Below are positions 21,801 through 32,572 of a stretch of DNA of 64,000 nt, in pieces (positions within the stretch are counted from its first letter, which is position 1; each line of letters begins with the position of its first letter). Source of the DNA: Eublepharis macularius (Eukaryota; Chordata; Lepidosauria; Squamata; Eublepharidae); the NCBI RefSeq assembly GCF_028583425.1, contig NC_072793.1:60145028-60209027 (forward strand). The letters are read 5' to 3'. The notes under the pieces are model-generated. The model saw only the letters and a list, made by a program, of their open reading frames with translations, ran no database searches and was not told the DNA's origin. A program made the position numbers and the translations under genes.

Positions 21801-22310
21801 TAGCATTGTAGTGCAAATACTCACATTGGTGCTGGCTGCAAAGGTTTTGAGTATAATCTTCTATCTACATATCACTTATGTCTCTAGGAAGAGCCAGATC
21901 ATCAGAGAGTTTACTTATGGGTATATTAGCAAGTGCCACAGTGGGTGGGTGTTATCCCATTTTCACAGGTCTCTCTGTATAAATGTGACCTGTCATTCCT
22001 AGTTGTCTAAAATGAATGTGTATATATATGTTCATATCAGCACATTTCTCCATATTCTTTCAGGATAAACCACGATGCCACACGAATCCCAGTCGACATC
22101 CCAGAGGCACTCTGCCTCTGTGCAGGATGCATTAATCCTTTCACCATGCAGGAAGACCGCTCCCTGGTCAGTATTCCTATCTACAGCAAAATCCCAGTGC
22201 GCCGTCTGCTCTGTGATCCAAGCAAAACTCGTAGGAAGAAGAAAAAGTGTCACAAAGAGTACAAAATGGTCATGGAGACTGTTGCTGTAGGTTGCACTTG
22301 CATCTTCTGA
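15822..22310 (+). CDS. IL17B: Interleukin-17B, complete, 3 coding exons
   Basis: Secreted IL-17-family cytokine; in mammals it is a homodimeric ligand of IL-17RB. Coding exons are 15822-15842, 18495-18820 and 22064-22310, with GT-AG introns and phases 0 and 2, giving 197 residues (about 180 in human). Residues 1-23 form a signal peptide (MEWAPKLLVFCAL start). Residues 26-50 are strongly basic. One N-glycosylation site is at N87 (NIS). The cystine-knot domain holds eight cysteines (96, 133, 135, 138, 166, 178, 193, 195), with LWMSNKRSLSPW, the CLCAGC cluster, NPFTMQEDRS and the C-terminal GCTCIF, all diagnostic of IL17B over other paralogues. A Lys/Arg-rich stretch (170-183) lies around C178. 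It faces PCYOX1L tail to tail, as in human. A poly(A) signal lies at 23013. Confidence 0.95.
15843..18494 (+). other. IL17B intron 1
   Basis: It holds a LINE-like AT-rich tail (about 17530-17775, ending in AATAATAAAAAGG) and the foldback element at 18170-18402. The rest is unique-looking sequence with no recognised exon. Confidence 0.6.
18170..18402. mobile_element. Foldback miniature DNA transposon in IL17B intron 1
   Basis: The arms are long and nearly perfect. The left arm starts GAGCAGAACCACAAGTGAC and the right arm is its reverse complement, with about 80 bp of pairing through CCCTCAAGTTTTGATGGG. It ends 92 bp before the IL17B exon 2 acceptor. No convincing target duplication was found. 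Confidence 0.8.
18495..18820 (+). CDS. IL17B: IL17B coding exon 2
   Basis: Acceptor CCTCCCAG before CTGGTTTTC and donor GTGAGA after CCTACAG. It encodes the hydrophobic signal core, the basic N-terminal region and the first third of the IL-17 domain up to SLSPWAY. It ends in phase 2. Confidence 0.95.
19010..19100 (+). mobile_element. LINE 3' tail (CR1/L2-like) in IL17B intron 2
   Basis: The segment TTTTAATTGTAAGCAGCC...GGTGGCATAGAAATAG...CTAAATAAATGG has the layout of CR1/L2-clade 3' ends. Short and old. Confidence 0.45.
19862..19949 (+). repeat. Penelope-type tail repeat, single copy
   Basis: It contains GAAGAAGAGAGCTGTGATTC, CGAAAGCTTATGCTACAG and GTTGGTTAGTCTTAAAGG, and matches one arm of the palindrome at 1067-1216. 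Confidence 0.6.
20546..21171 (-). mobile_element. Probable solo LTR (endogenous retrovirus or LTR retrotransposon)
   Basis: A segment of about 626 bp begins TGCACACATG and ends AAACA on the + strand, with similar flanks (GAGTATC and GTGTATC). On the - strand it has a TATA-like CTTTATAG, then an AATAAA about 50 bp further on, the usual U3-R-U5 order. No internal coding region is adjacent, so it reads as a solitary LTR relic. The family cannot be named from the sequence alone. It lies in IL17B intron 2. Confidence 0.45.
21250..21690 (-). repeat. GC-rich interspersed repeat
   Basis: It contains the palindromic block GTGATGTCACTTCCGGAAGT and, on the - strand, starts TAGGGTTGCTAGG, resembling the hAT TIRs seen elsewhere. 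A TTTC microsatellite precedes it at about 21231. Only one end is recognisable, so the boundaries are approximate. Confidence 0.5.
22064..22310 (+). CDS. IL17B: IL17B coding exon 3 and stop
   Basis: Acceptor TTCTTTCAG before GATAAACC. It encodes INHDATRIPVDIPEA, the CLCAGC cluster, the basic loop and GCTCIF, then TGA. Confidence 0.95.
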
Positions 22311-23040
22311 GGACATGTGACGGGCAGATCCTCTTCCATCCTTGCAGCAGGCCCCTGGTCTTGGCTACCTAGTCTCCTCCTCCTCTTGCCCACTGGTTAG
22401 CTAAGGTCCCTTCCTCTAAGTTCCTTGCTCCTTTTCCTGCCACAACGGGGCAAGGTGGGCGTGCATGCACATGTGCATTTTTCAGAAGTCAGAACTGCTT
22501 TGGTCAGGACCTTTCTCTCCTATCACCCTCTGACAGGCTTGCACTGCCTCGTACACACTGCAAGCCACAATCACTTAGGAACATGGCGTATTAAGGAATT
22601 TTACTACCCCAGTCCTAGTGCTTCTGGGTCTATACTAAGAGAGACCTATGCAATTGCCTGTTTTACCTACAACAGCTAATGATATGAATCCACAGCCATG
22701 CTTACTTCCTACTTCCAGCTGCTTTCTCTGACTGGCACACTCGCATGCTCAGATGTTTAGCATGCTGGAGAGGCAGGAAGAAGGGCCTGCATAAGTGCAG
22801 AGAGCTTAGATGTATGGCTGGGGCTGGCTGGTGTTTTGGCCTTTCTGAAGATCATCGTTTTCGCTGCTGACCACTTGGCTTACAAGCTGCTTTTATTATG
22901 GATTCTGGAGGCCTTAGTCAACTGTGACACAACCTAGGCCAGGATGGCATCAAGATTCCAAGACGCCTTTTATGTCATTCCTCTTCTTGGATAGCATTAC
23001 TGAGACAGAGAAAATAAAACTCTTCTGTAGGAATCACCGT
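22311..23040 (+). other. IL17B: IL17B 3' UTR (inferred)
   Basis: Non-coding, repeat-free sequence between the IL17B stop codon and the first AATAAA on the strand, giving a 3' UTR of about 0.7 kb. Confidence 0.5.
23013..23018 (+). terminator. IL17B: IL17B candidate poly(A) signal
   Basis: AATAAA about 700 bp after the stop codon; a T-rich CTCTTCTG stretch follows. Confidence 0.5.
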
Positions 23041-23480
23041 CTATCTGCATTGATTGCTGAAGGCCAAAAACTAAGAGGTGGCCATTCAGCTTCTTGATAG
23101 TCCCTCTGCCGTTCATATGGGAGTAGAAAGAGAATTGGCACTTGCCAAGGGAAGGGTAAGGGGTGGGAAGGCTTTCACAACCAGGATGCTTGGAGGCCTA
23201 TTGTTCACCTTATACAAGCCTATCCAGAGAACTCCTTGTCTCAACAAGCAGGCCTATGAGCCTGGTGCTGGCAGCTCCGCTAAGGTCTAATGGAAACAGC
23301 AGGGTGGTGCTTGCACCAAACACAACTACAGCCAGGAAGCAGCCAGAGAATCTCAAGCCACTCTGCTAAGCAAATCACATCCTGAGGCCAGTGACCTTGA
23401 CCACATACATGGAAGCCTTGCATATCAATCTTTAAAGTTTCCCTTCTCCAGGTGGGCAGCAGTTCTCTGCCCCATGGGGA

Positions 23481-23652
23481 ATGGTCATAGCTCAGTGGTA
23501 CTCATTTGCAGAAAATCCAAGGTTCAATCCCTAGTATGTCCAGCTAAAGGATCTCAGGAGGGTTGAGATAGATCTCTTACCCAGACCTTGGAGAGCCACT
23601 TTTACTCAAATGAACCAATTGGCTGACTCAATACAAGACAGCTTCACACGGA
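23481..23652 (+). mobile_element. tRNA-derived SINE between IL17B and PCYOX1L
   Basis: It has A-box-like TAGCTCAGTGG, B box GGTTCAATCCC, then CAGCTAAAGGATCTCAGG and a CAAGACAGCTTCACACGG end. Related copies are at 48137 (reverse), 54755 and 62165. Confidence 0.75.
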
Positions 23653-23897
23653 AATAAAGGCTTTGTCAAGATGAATGAAATACTGGCTCCCACTTGTGGA
23701 AGTCAATGTCAACATACTAATGAAGCAGAATGAGAGAGAATGGTATTATAGATGGTTATATAAAGCAAATCTCTTTTCAAGGGATTGCCTTTCTGCCAGA
23801 ATTTCACACCATTGAGCATAAGCATTGGTTTCGGTGTGCTTTGGTTTCTCAGCCCATCCCAGAACAGCAATGAGAACTCCACACACAGTTAAGACAC

Positions 23898-23903
23898 TTT
23901 ATT
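23898..23903 (-). terminator. PCYOX1L: PCYOX1L candidate poly(A) signal
   Basis: TTTATT on the + strand (AATAAA on the - strand), about 1.3 kb beyond the PCYOX1L stop codon. It implies an IL17B-PCYOX1L convergent gap of under 1 kb. Confidence 0.45.
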
Positions 23904-25176
23904 AGAGGGGGTTAAGAGTCACATGTCCAGGACTTCCAACCCTGTTTCTGCAGGAAAAACAGGAGGAATTCGCCGACTAATCCTTGCGCTCAGGAAGCAG
24001 CCTTGCTATTTGACAGTAAAGCAGATTTCTTTTCTCCAGCCACAAGAGTGTTGCACCTGTCTGTTGTGTTGCACCTGTCCCAAGCTACCCCTTTACTGCA
24101 AGCAGCTGCAGGTGAGTACGGGCTCAACTAACAGCATGGAAGGAGCATACAGGCTCCCATTTCAAGATCTGCAGAATCAGCTAGACAATACAGCTGGAAC
24201 ACAGCTCCAAGTCATAAAAGCTTCCAATCAATATGCAGTATTTTCTCCTAGCCAAGAAACAACAAAAATTAATTTAACCAATGAGATCTGGAAGAGGAGA
24301 ATGCCCAGTTTCTCTTGGAAGCTGAGAAACAGCAACTAAATCTTCCTCTATGATATATGAAAGGAAAAGCAATGTAAGATCAGCCATTAGTTGCAGGGAT
24401 TGGAAGTTATCAGGACAGTGGTTATGCAGTTCTGCACTGGTAGAGAGAGTGGGGGTGGGAGGGGAAGGTCACATTTGTACAAGCACAGGATGTTAAACCT
24501 GAGCTTTAGCCAGTGCTTAAAGACCTAACTCGCGGTTCTGGTTGACCACAATTAAAGGCAAGGTTATGGGGCTTGGTAAAGGATAACATTGCTTGGCGTG
24601 GCAGTACAGTAAAGTTGCTGCAGGGTTCTGACATCAGAGAGGCACTCCTACTCAAATGGCCGTTCCTTTAGCACAGAAGCCTAGCCACAAGGAGGAAGTT
24701 CAGAAGAAAGCAGGTGGAAATCAGGGCTGCAGTTGTTGCGGAGGAACCAAGAGATCCATTCCTTGGGCAGGTTCTTTACAAAAGTGTACTTTGCCAAGTG
24801 ATGTACAATGGGACGATGCATGGCTGTGGCTCAGCAGGTAACAGAACACTGTTTGCCTGAAGAAGAAACCAGTCCCATCTCTGACCCTGGAATCAGCTTG
24901 GACGCAGTTCAATAGTAACTAACCAGCTTAGATGCCCTCGAAGATTTTCTTAAGAACCTTTAGTCTCTGGTACAGGAGTGCCATTTGCTCGTAGACTCTG
25001 CAAAAAAGAATGAGATGCACTTGCTGCCGACAAACAGATATACAGGGATGTATATCTCCATTCTCCATGGTGCTCCATTCATCACCCTGTTAAAAGTCCA
25101 GTGTACCTGTTCAGCCCACCCTGCATCCAATAAAGGAGAAGATGCTGAAAGTCTCCTCCAGCACTGCCTGATAGAT
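23904..25176 (-). other. PCYOX1L: PCYOX1L 3' UTR (inferred)
   Basis: About 1.27 kb of non-coding sequence free of recognised repeats lies between the stop codon and the candidate poly(A) signal. Confidence 0.4.
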
Positions 25177-25835
25177 TCACAGCTCAGTCTTTATTTTGTG
25201 GATCAGGTCCTTCTGGTCTATCTTATCTAGGTCATGATACCAGAGGTTGTAAGCTAAGAGGGCCACATTTTTGGCAGCCACAACAGCCATTTCCACTGAG
25301 CTGGCTGCCCACTCCATGCTGTTGAGGTAGTAGAGATTATCATGGAGAATAATGGGCGGAAGAGTCTTGGAAGATTCATAAGAAGGATATGCCTGCCATT
25401 CTGTCACCTGGACAGAATAGTAGGAACGGAAGAGGATCTTCAGCTCCTGCTTTTCCAGGGGATGCTGGGAGTGGACTCTCCACACAGCAGCATCTTGGGG
25501 TTGTTTTCGCCGGAAGGTACTGGATACATTGACAGGGCAAATGTTATCCATGGAATTGAAGAAGACAGCAGGAGAGTCTGTGGTGAGGACACTGGTGAAA
25601 GGGAAGAGCTTTGGATCAGTGAAGCCAAAATAAGAGGAGTTGAGGTAGCCATGGACTATGGAAGCGATGGTGGTGTGAAAAGTTCCTGGAAACTCAGCAA
25701 TGGGAGGGTCAAAGTTCTGAAAGGTGATGTTGCTCTTGTTATCATGCAGTTGTGTGGCAATGACCACTATGTCATAGAAACTAGAACCTTGGCCTTCCTC
25801 ATCCTCATAGTGCACTTGATAAAAGTTTTTTCCTT
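25177..25835 (-). CDS. PCYOX1L: PCYOX1L coding exon 6 and stop
   Basis: Acceptor CTCTTTCCAG before AAGGAAAA. It encodes 218 residues from [14 protein letters not shown] to KTEL, then TGA. It contains three NxS/T sites (SNITF, NSSYF, VNVSS). Confidence 0.95.
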
Positions 25836-28800
25836 CTGGAAAGAGCGAGGAAAGAGGGAAAGAGAGAGAGAGCATAAAATGGTAAGTCAAAAAGGACAAT
25901 ATCCATCACACCCAGGTGAGGGCATCAGAGGAACAGTATGGACAAACGCTAGATCTAGAGGGTGGTAAGCTTCCCTGAATCACAACTCATCCAAAGCTCT
26001 TCTGCAATTAGTTAACCACATCCTCTCTGTAGTTCTCACATGACTTGAGGGTTTTAACTTTCAGACCCTGCTCAGGTGTTTTCCACACCGAGATGGGCTT
26101 CTGTGGTTTCCTTATTGGTGAGGCAGCAGATAAAGGGTCAGAGTCTACATGGGAGGGTTCCCTGCAGTTTCCCTGCCCCAGCAATGCCCTGACCTGGATG
26201 AGTCAGGCTAACCCGATTTCATCAATTCCTGGAAGCTAAGCAGGGTCAGTCCTGGTTACTACTTGGACGGAAGACCACCAAGAAAGTCCAGGGTTGCTAC
26301 ACAGAGGCGGGCAATGGCAGACCACCTCTGTTTGTCTCTTGCCTTGAAAACTCTACATGGTCACCAGAAGTCAGCTTCAAGATGACACTTTCCACTAATT
26401 CCCCAGCAATGGCCACCCCCTCCCCTGGGCAACCAAGGCTTTTGCAATTAAAAAAAGACACTAGAATATTGTTATATCAACATGTCGTGGTAACTATACA
26501 TGTAGCAGGTTCTATGAATTACCAGCTTTCATTTTTTAAAATGCAAGTCTCTAGCCCCTTTGGTTGCAAAGATATGCCTTTTTCCTTGTATCTCTACAAG
26601 GGAAGGGGCTAGAGACTTACTTTTTTATAAAATGAAATCTGGTAATTCAGAGAACCTGCCACACTTATTCTAGGTGTTTTCTAGCTTGAGACTCAGCAAA
26701 CACGAGACATAGGGTAACAATGATATTAAATGAAACAACACAAACTGTGGCATAAGAATGACTGGTTGTATTGCTGGTCACTAAATTCCCTCACAAAAAT
26801 TATTCTACCTGCCAGACTTGGTCACTTTCATTTATATAAGCCAGTTACAATAGTGATGAATATACTATCCTAGTGGAAGTATCACATTTTCCCAGGTAGA
26901 AAATACTTAACGCTGAGTTACAGAAAATACAATGTTCTTATAGCAGAAGAGCAACTAAGAGGAGAGATGTACAGTCCCTAAACAAGACGTCAGAAACAAG
27001 TGCACATGAATTATACAATCAAATAATCTCGGCTGTATGAAGAGCTGAGAAGGCCCTGGGAACTTTGCTCTCATCTGCCCACCTATGGAGAGAAATGTAA
27101 TGTTAGAAGTGGCCTTTTGTCTTGATCACTGCCACCAAGGCAAGTGAGGGAACCAGTAACTGTCCCAAATAACAAGCTGGATCCATCAGAAAGAAAGGGT
27201 TAGCAGAGCCGCTCTTTCCCTGCCTTCCCCTTCCTCAGCCAGCCTGCAGTTTGTCCTGAAGCTCCTCTCTGAGGACTGGCAGAACTATGCAAGAAAAGTG
27301 GGCCACAGGATGGGTTACTGCAAGGACAAGGGGGGAAGCCAGTAAAATCACTGCAAATGGAAGAGGGGGAAAGAGGTGATTTTATTTGCTTCCCCCCTGT
27401 CACTGCAACTAGTTTGGTGCGAGAGCCAGTTTGGTGTGGTGGTTAAGAGTAGTGGGACTTTACTCTGGAGAACCGGATTTGATTCCCCACTCCTATACTT
27501 GAAAGCAGCTGGGTGACCTTGGGTCAGTCACAGCTCTTCCAGAGCTCTCAGCTCACCCACCTCACAGGTGGGTGAGCTGTTGTGGGGATAATAATAACAT
27601 ACTTTGTAAACTACTCTTGAGTTGGCATTAAGTTGTCCTGAAGGGAAGTATATAAATTGAATGTTGTTGTTGTTGTTATTAACCCTGTAATCCTTCAGCT
27701 TGTTTTATTTATGAAGGTCTGCTGACCTCACAAAGCATGTGTTCACACACAAGGAAAATGCACAAGCTTGTTGTAGCAACATACACAATGCTTGCAAATT
27801 ACCATCACATACCACTGTGTAGTTCCAAATTTTCTTTTAAGAAAAAAAGCGCCCTCTAATAAGGCCATTTAGCTCAGTACTTTGCCTGAGAACTTGGGGA
27901 GCCATGATGAGTCAAAGAAAAATAACTCTGCTCTGCTCACAATGTCCTGCAGCTCAGCTTCCAGCCCTAGAAAGAGATGTATCGTGGAGCTCACCTGAAC
28001 TGTGCAGGGAGATGGCTGTCACGGTGGCCTGGATTACATTAGCTTTGGTTAGCTTCAGCAAATCAGAGCAAACCAGCTTGTTGCCACCTTCCACAGCCCA
28101 CATGTTGCCTTGCGCCCCTGCTAACGACATGGCCCCTGAAGAAGCAAACACAGAATGGGTAAGTGTCAAAAGAATAAATAGGCTGAAGTCACACAGCACT
28201 GCCCCTTCCTGCAACGCTCTCTGGATTGCCCAAGTTCAAGCCCACTGGAAGGGAAGCCTTCCTTGAAAGATTTAGAAACACATAAACATAAGAGCTGGAA
28301 GGGACCCGAAGGTTCATCTAGTTCGATCCCCTGCACAAGGCAGGAAATTCACAGCGATCTCCTCCCCTCCCCTCCCCAGTGACCCCTGCAGCATGTCCAC
28401 AGAAAGGCAAAAAACCTCTAGGATACCTGGCCAGTCTTGCCTGGAAGAAAATTCCTTCCTGATTCCAAAGTGGCAACTGGCACTACCCTGGGCATGTAAA
28501 AAAGGACCATGAGAGCATCGCACTGGCTTATCTCTTCATGCTCTCCCTCTACCGATCTGTATAAATTCATAGTGAGACACAGAATCATCACTGCTGTCAG
28601 GTGGCCATCTAGCCTCTTCTTAAATAACATCAAAGAAGGAGAGCCTATCATTTGGGAGAATGACAATAGAGGTGTCACTCACCTGCGAAGGCAGGCACCA
28701 GTACAGATTGGCCATAGCTTGCACGCAAAATGGCCACAATGACATCATCAATGAAGCGCTGTGTGACGCCCACTTCCAGCAGGGATTCCGCCACAGAGCG

Positions 28801-31800
28801 CTGAGTCATGTTGACAAAGGTGTCGCCACCCAAAGAATGTAAGAGTTCCTCTACGCGAGAGAATGCATAGCCATGAGCCTGGTACTTGTAGATCCTGTAG
28901 GACATAAAAAGAAGAAAAATTTGACGCAGTGGAGCTTTCTTTTCAGGAGACTCAAGAACTCCACTGTATTGTTCTATATTTTTTCAGCCTGACTAGCCCA
29001 CCATTTAGGATCAAGGGGAAAGCTCATTCTGTTTTCCTTTCACTCCTCTGGAAGGATGCTACTTACCTCATGAACTTCTCCATTACCTCCTCCACCCACA
29101 TCTGCAGGCGCAGGAAGCTCATGCCATAGTGCCACCAGAGCCGAAAGAGGTTCAAGAGGTACCAATCTGTCTCCTCCAGGACAAAGTGCTCCCCACTGAA
29201 AACTGCACTCTTTCCTGCCACTTCTCGACGATGCTTCAGTCCTGTATGAAGGGACAAGAAAATACTGTAAAAGAGACTCGGGTTTTCATTTGAGAGTGGG
29301 GATGCTCAGTAACTGATCTTCATGTTTACATTACAGTATGATTTTACAGACTATAATGAAGCCTTTAAAATCTCTGTCCAGTCTCTCTCCAGTGCTTTAG
29401 GGTGGGACAGCTGAATATATATAGGTTTCCAACTTCAAAGTTTGACAATTTAGATCCAGAGCAGAACGAAAACTCTGCAATTCGTATTTTACCATCTTGG
29501 GCCCACTTGCTCCTACCCAAATGAGTAGATGTGACACAGCAATCAGTGGAGACGTGCCCCTTGTTTTGAGGGCACAAGCCCCAGCCAAAGGGGAACACCC
29601 ATCATCAGAGAGGTTCGCAGATCTTTACATGAGATGCTGTTCTTAAACTAGATGCCGCGTTTTGGTGCTACATGCACACCTACTTCTGCCCTTCTGTCCC
29701 TATATACCTCTGCTATACTAGCACAAACTCCTTGCAATTTTGTCTTCCCTCCTCCTTTTCAAAAGTATCATCTGGAAGATGTGGCCCCCACCACCCCATC
29801 CCCATCTTTACAGTAGCGAATTGTTGTGAAGTTAAGTGGGGTTTGACACAGGAAGATCCTGTAGTTCCCAAGATGTGCTTAAAAAGGGAATTTGAACACA
29901 GCTTCTGGTGGGCTTTAGAGACCATCCCTAACATTTCCTAGCATTTAGAGATTTTTCCTAGAATTTTCTAGCAGGCATGTGTGCAGTAAGGTAGAAAGAT
30001 GGCTAATAAATGTTTTAAATAAATAAATACATAAGTAAACAAATACGTTAAAGGACTATTTTTTCCATACCGTGGCTTTGGAAATCCTCAGAATTCTCAT
30101 TTCTCCAAATCACATGCTAATGTACATTACTGCAGGGCTGCAAGGAACCCAAACAGTCATGAAAATGAAATTCAACCTCCTGCCTTAAGCCAGAATTTTT
30201 CATAAGCTCTTAGCAAGTAACAGGACAACTACAGTTACAACTATCATATACATTACCGTGTGCCTGAAGAGAAAAAAAAGAGAACCAATATAAATCATAC
30301 CAGACCCAGCTATGGAGCATGGCAGGAGCATACTAAACCTTAAGTTTCTGTTCAATGGCTGTGCCCACACTCACCCAGCAGCTTAACAAAGTCTTGCATG
30401 TGCAAATTGAGGGAGTGAATGGAGGCCCCACCGCTCTCGTACTGCTGCTTGTTGACAGTTACTGTGGCCAGGCGACCACCCACCATGTCTTTCTCATACA
30501 CATCCAGCTGAACCTGAGACCCAAAATGCTGCTGCAGAAAGTAGGCTACTGACGAGCCGCCAATCCCAGCTCCTATCACAGCTGCCAGAGCAAAAGAAGA
30601 GAAGCAAGTATCAGACATCATACAGGTAGCACCTTTGACCATCTGCCCTAACTCCTTTGAGAACACGAGGCCTGGTCAGCAAAGAAGTTCTTCATACAGA
30701 TTTTGTACAACGTTTAACTATGAAGTTAAAAGATTTTTCAGCACATTTAGTCTTATACTGCCCACATTTCTTTTGCAAAATATAAGATTTGTTTGATACA
30801 AAGTAGCCAGGAAAGCTAAGCTGAAGGACATAGGATGCTTTGAGTAGCTGAATATCCCACCCCAGTTGAGTTCTCTCACACAAGTTAAAGAACTCATTGC
30901 TAGACCACACCTATTTTCCCACGCTTCAACTCTGTGTCAAATTTGGCATTAAATATTACTGTCATTGCAAGCAAATCCTGAACTTTAGGCAAATTTTCAT
31001 AACCTCTCCAAATTGTTAGAACGACTTAAATGGGACACAGGAAGTGGTCCTGTTATTCTGTTGTAGCAAATGAATAGGGGCCTTGTGGCACTTTAAGGAC
31101 TAACCTATTTTTGTTCTAGCACAATTTTTTGTGGCCAGCTGTGTGGTAAGTCTTTAAGGTGCCACAAGACTTCTGCTCATTTTCGCCGAACACCAAAAGT
31201 CTGTCATGAATGACTGATTCGAAAACGGTAGTCACGGAGGTCTCTTGAAACAAAGCCAACAAAGAGCCCTGTAGCACCTTAAAGGCAATATAATTACTGA
31301 GGCATAATCCTTTACAGGCCGCTCTGTCAAGTACATGAAACAGTCACCTACATGAGTAGGGATATACACCCAGAGTATAGAAAAAAGGAACATATTTAAA
31401 CTGTTTTATCTCCAAGACAGCAAAGGAGATGAAGCCAGACAAGAGAGCACAGACAGTATCAAGCAGAGGAGAAACAAATCCAGTCAGTGTGGAGGTGACC
31501 CCATCCAAGCTATCGGGCCACATTAATACAGTCATTGCAAGATCAAAATTAAAAATGAGCAACCAAAGATAAGCAAGTTCTTTCTCTGGTGCATGAGGAT
31601 TTCATGAAACTGGTGTCAATCTCCCAGGAATTCCTAAACCTTCTAAAGGAAATATCCAGAAAAAGTCATGTAATCCCTTTTATTAAGCCCACCCCAAATG
31701 ATACCATTCTGGAGAACCTGAATGCTTGCACACTTATTAGTGTCATTTTGTTTCTGGATTTTTCTTTGAAACTCCACAGCTACATGGAACTTCTTCCTCT

Positions 31801-32572
31801 GGCAGCCTCTAACGAGAAGCCACCAAACGTGGCATTCATTCACACACACACACACACACAAACACACACACCACCATAGAATTTGGTCTCAGCAAATCCT
31901 AGATCATTCTAGCTCAGCACAGAAAGTCATTGTCTCTTTTTAGGGGTTTATTTACAGTGTTGATTGAATACACCATTCATCACCAGCAGCCAATCGGCAG
32001 GAGCGGAAAGAAGGCAGCCTGTCACCAGGTATCTTCTATGACCACAGTGGTGGGGGCAGCTTCTGTGAGAGAACAGGCATGTAAGGCAGATGCCTACAGC
32101 AGGGAAGGGAGGCACACCCGGACTCACTGTATATCAACGGGCTTTGTGTGCATTAGCAGGGGAGGCTATACACGGAAAGAACTGCAAAGAGCATATTGGA
32201 GGCTGCGTAACACAAGGAAGAGACGAGCGTCATTCGCTGCTCTTGTAGCCTTGGTCTGCAGCATCTCCTGACAGGCCAAAGCAGACTCTTCTTCAGCATC
32301 ACTGCTCGTTTTTCGTTACTTTGCAATAACTCTCGCATCGCATGCTATCCCCCTCACGCCCTCCCCCGTCCCGGGAGGCCTTGCTCCGAGCGGCAAAAGC
32401 CGCCCGCCACGAACCAGTCCGCAGGAAGGAAAGAGGACCGCCTACCTATTTTGCCAGGCGGAGCATCCCCTGCGGCCGCTGCAGAGGACCCCGTCCGCAT
32501 CATCCCTACAGCTAGGGCTAGACACACGAGGAATCGGGGCGCACAGGGCAGCTGCTGCAAGCCTGCCATCAT
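25177..32572 (-). CDS. PCYOX1L: Prenylcysteine oxidase 1-like, complete, 6 coding exons
   Basis: FAD-dependent thioether-oxidase family; its paralogue PCYOX1 cleaves prenylcysteine in lysosomes. Exons: 32446-32572, 30375-30581, 29067-29241, 28683-28894, 27995-28135 and 25177-25835; all junctions are GT-AG and in frame, total 506 residues (about 494 in human). Residues 1-35 form a signal peptide. The Rossmann motif GAGIGG is at 46-51, split across the exon 1/2 junction region, followed by [32 protein letters not shown] and YGQS...[14 protein letters not shown] are conserved core blocks, and the protein ends [16 protein letters not shown]. Position next to GRPEL2 and IL17B selects PCYOX1L over PCYOX1. 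The first of two tandem ATGs was chosen for its GCCACC Kozak context. The promoter is a CpG island. Confidence 0.95.
26187..26395 (+). mobile_element. 5S-rRNA-derived SINE, copy 2
   Basis: The head GGAAGCTAAGCAGGGTCAG, CTGGTTACTACTTGGACGG and AAGACC is very close to the vertebrate 5S rRNA internal promoter. The body AGTCCAGGGTTGCTAC...GGCAATGGCAGACCACCTC is shared with 10151-10354. It lies in PCYOX1L intron 5, antisense to the gene. Confidence 0.87.
26503..26661. mobile_element. Foldback miniature DNA transposon in PCYOX1L intron 5
   Basis: Arms of about 55 bp: AGCAGGTTCTATGAATTACC on the left is the reverse complement of GGTAATTCAGAGAACCTGCC on the right. Pairing continues through AAGTCTCTAGCCCC. 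No coding content. Confidence 0.78.
27421..27680 (+). mobile_element. tRNA-derived SINE, full-length-like
   Basis: Head GCCAGTTTGGTGTGGTGGTT with B box GATTTGATTCCCC, core GGTGACCTTGGGTCAGTCAC, body CTGTTGTGGGGATAATAATA and a GTT-repeat tail (GTTGTTGTTGTTATT). It is the best preserved copy of the family at 5730 and 6100. Confidence 0.85.
27995..28135 (-). CDS. PCYOX1L: PCYOX1L coding exon 5
   Basis: Acceptor GCTTCTTCAG, donor GTGAGC. It encodes [17 protein letters not shown] through TAISLHSS. Confidence 0.95.
28268..28655 (-). mobile_element. CR1 LINE 3' fragment filling most of PCYOX1L intron 4
   Basis: It starts (on +) with ATAAGAGCTGGAAGGGACCC and TCATCTAGTTCGATCCCCTG, the reverse complement of the CR1 3' end, and continues through GCTGTCAGGTGGCCATCTAG, a CR1 block. 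It is in the same sense as the host gene. Confidence 0.7.
28683..28894 (-). CDS. PCYOX1L: PCYOX1L coding exon 4
   Basis: Acceptor GTCCTACAG, donor GTGAGT. It encodes [18 protein letters not shown] through VPAFA. A CR1 LINE fragment ends about 27 bp from its donor side. Confidence 0.95.
29067..29241 (-). CDS. PCYOX1L: PCYOX1L coding exon 3
   Basis: Acceptor TTCATACAG, donor GTAAGT. It encodes [11 protein letters not shown] through [10 protein letters not shown]. Confidence 0.95.
30375..30581 (-). CDS. PCYOX1L: PCYOX1L coding exon 2
   Basis: Acceptor TCTGGCAG, donor GTGAGT. It encodes [19 protein letters not shown] through QDFVKLL, including the FAD-binding glycine motif. Confidence 0.95.
31075..31175. 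repeat. Penelope-type tail-like repeat fragment
   Basis: It contains TGTGGCACTTTAAGGACTAA and TCTTTAAGGTGCCACAAGAC, similar to the end of the repeat at 19862-19949. Two pieces in opposite orientation. Confidence 0.4.
31838..31872. repeat. CA microsatellite
   Basis: (CA)n of about 30 bp with one AAACA interruption, in PCYOX1L intron 1. Confidence 0.9.

Noticed and set aside
25342-25968. 208-codon open frame on the + strand
   Set aside because: It lies antisense to PCYOX1L exon 6, whose - strand protein is strongly conserved; the + frame is a by-product of codon use.
27421-27500. tRNA genes at the heads of several repeats
   Set aside because: A- and B-box-like motifs are present, but no complete cloverleaf could be drawn and a SINE body follows each head.
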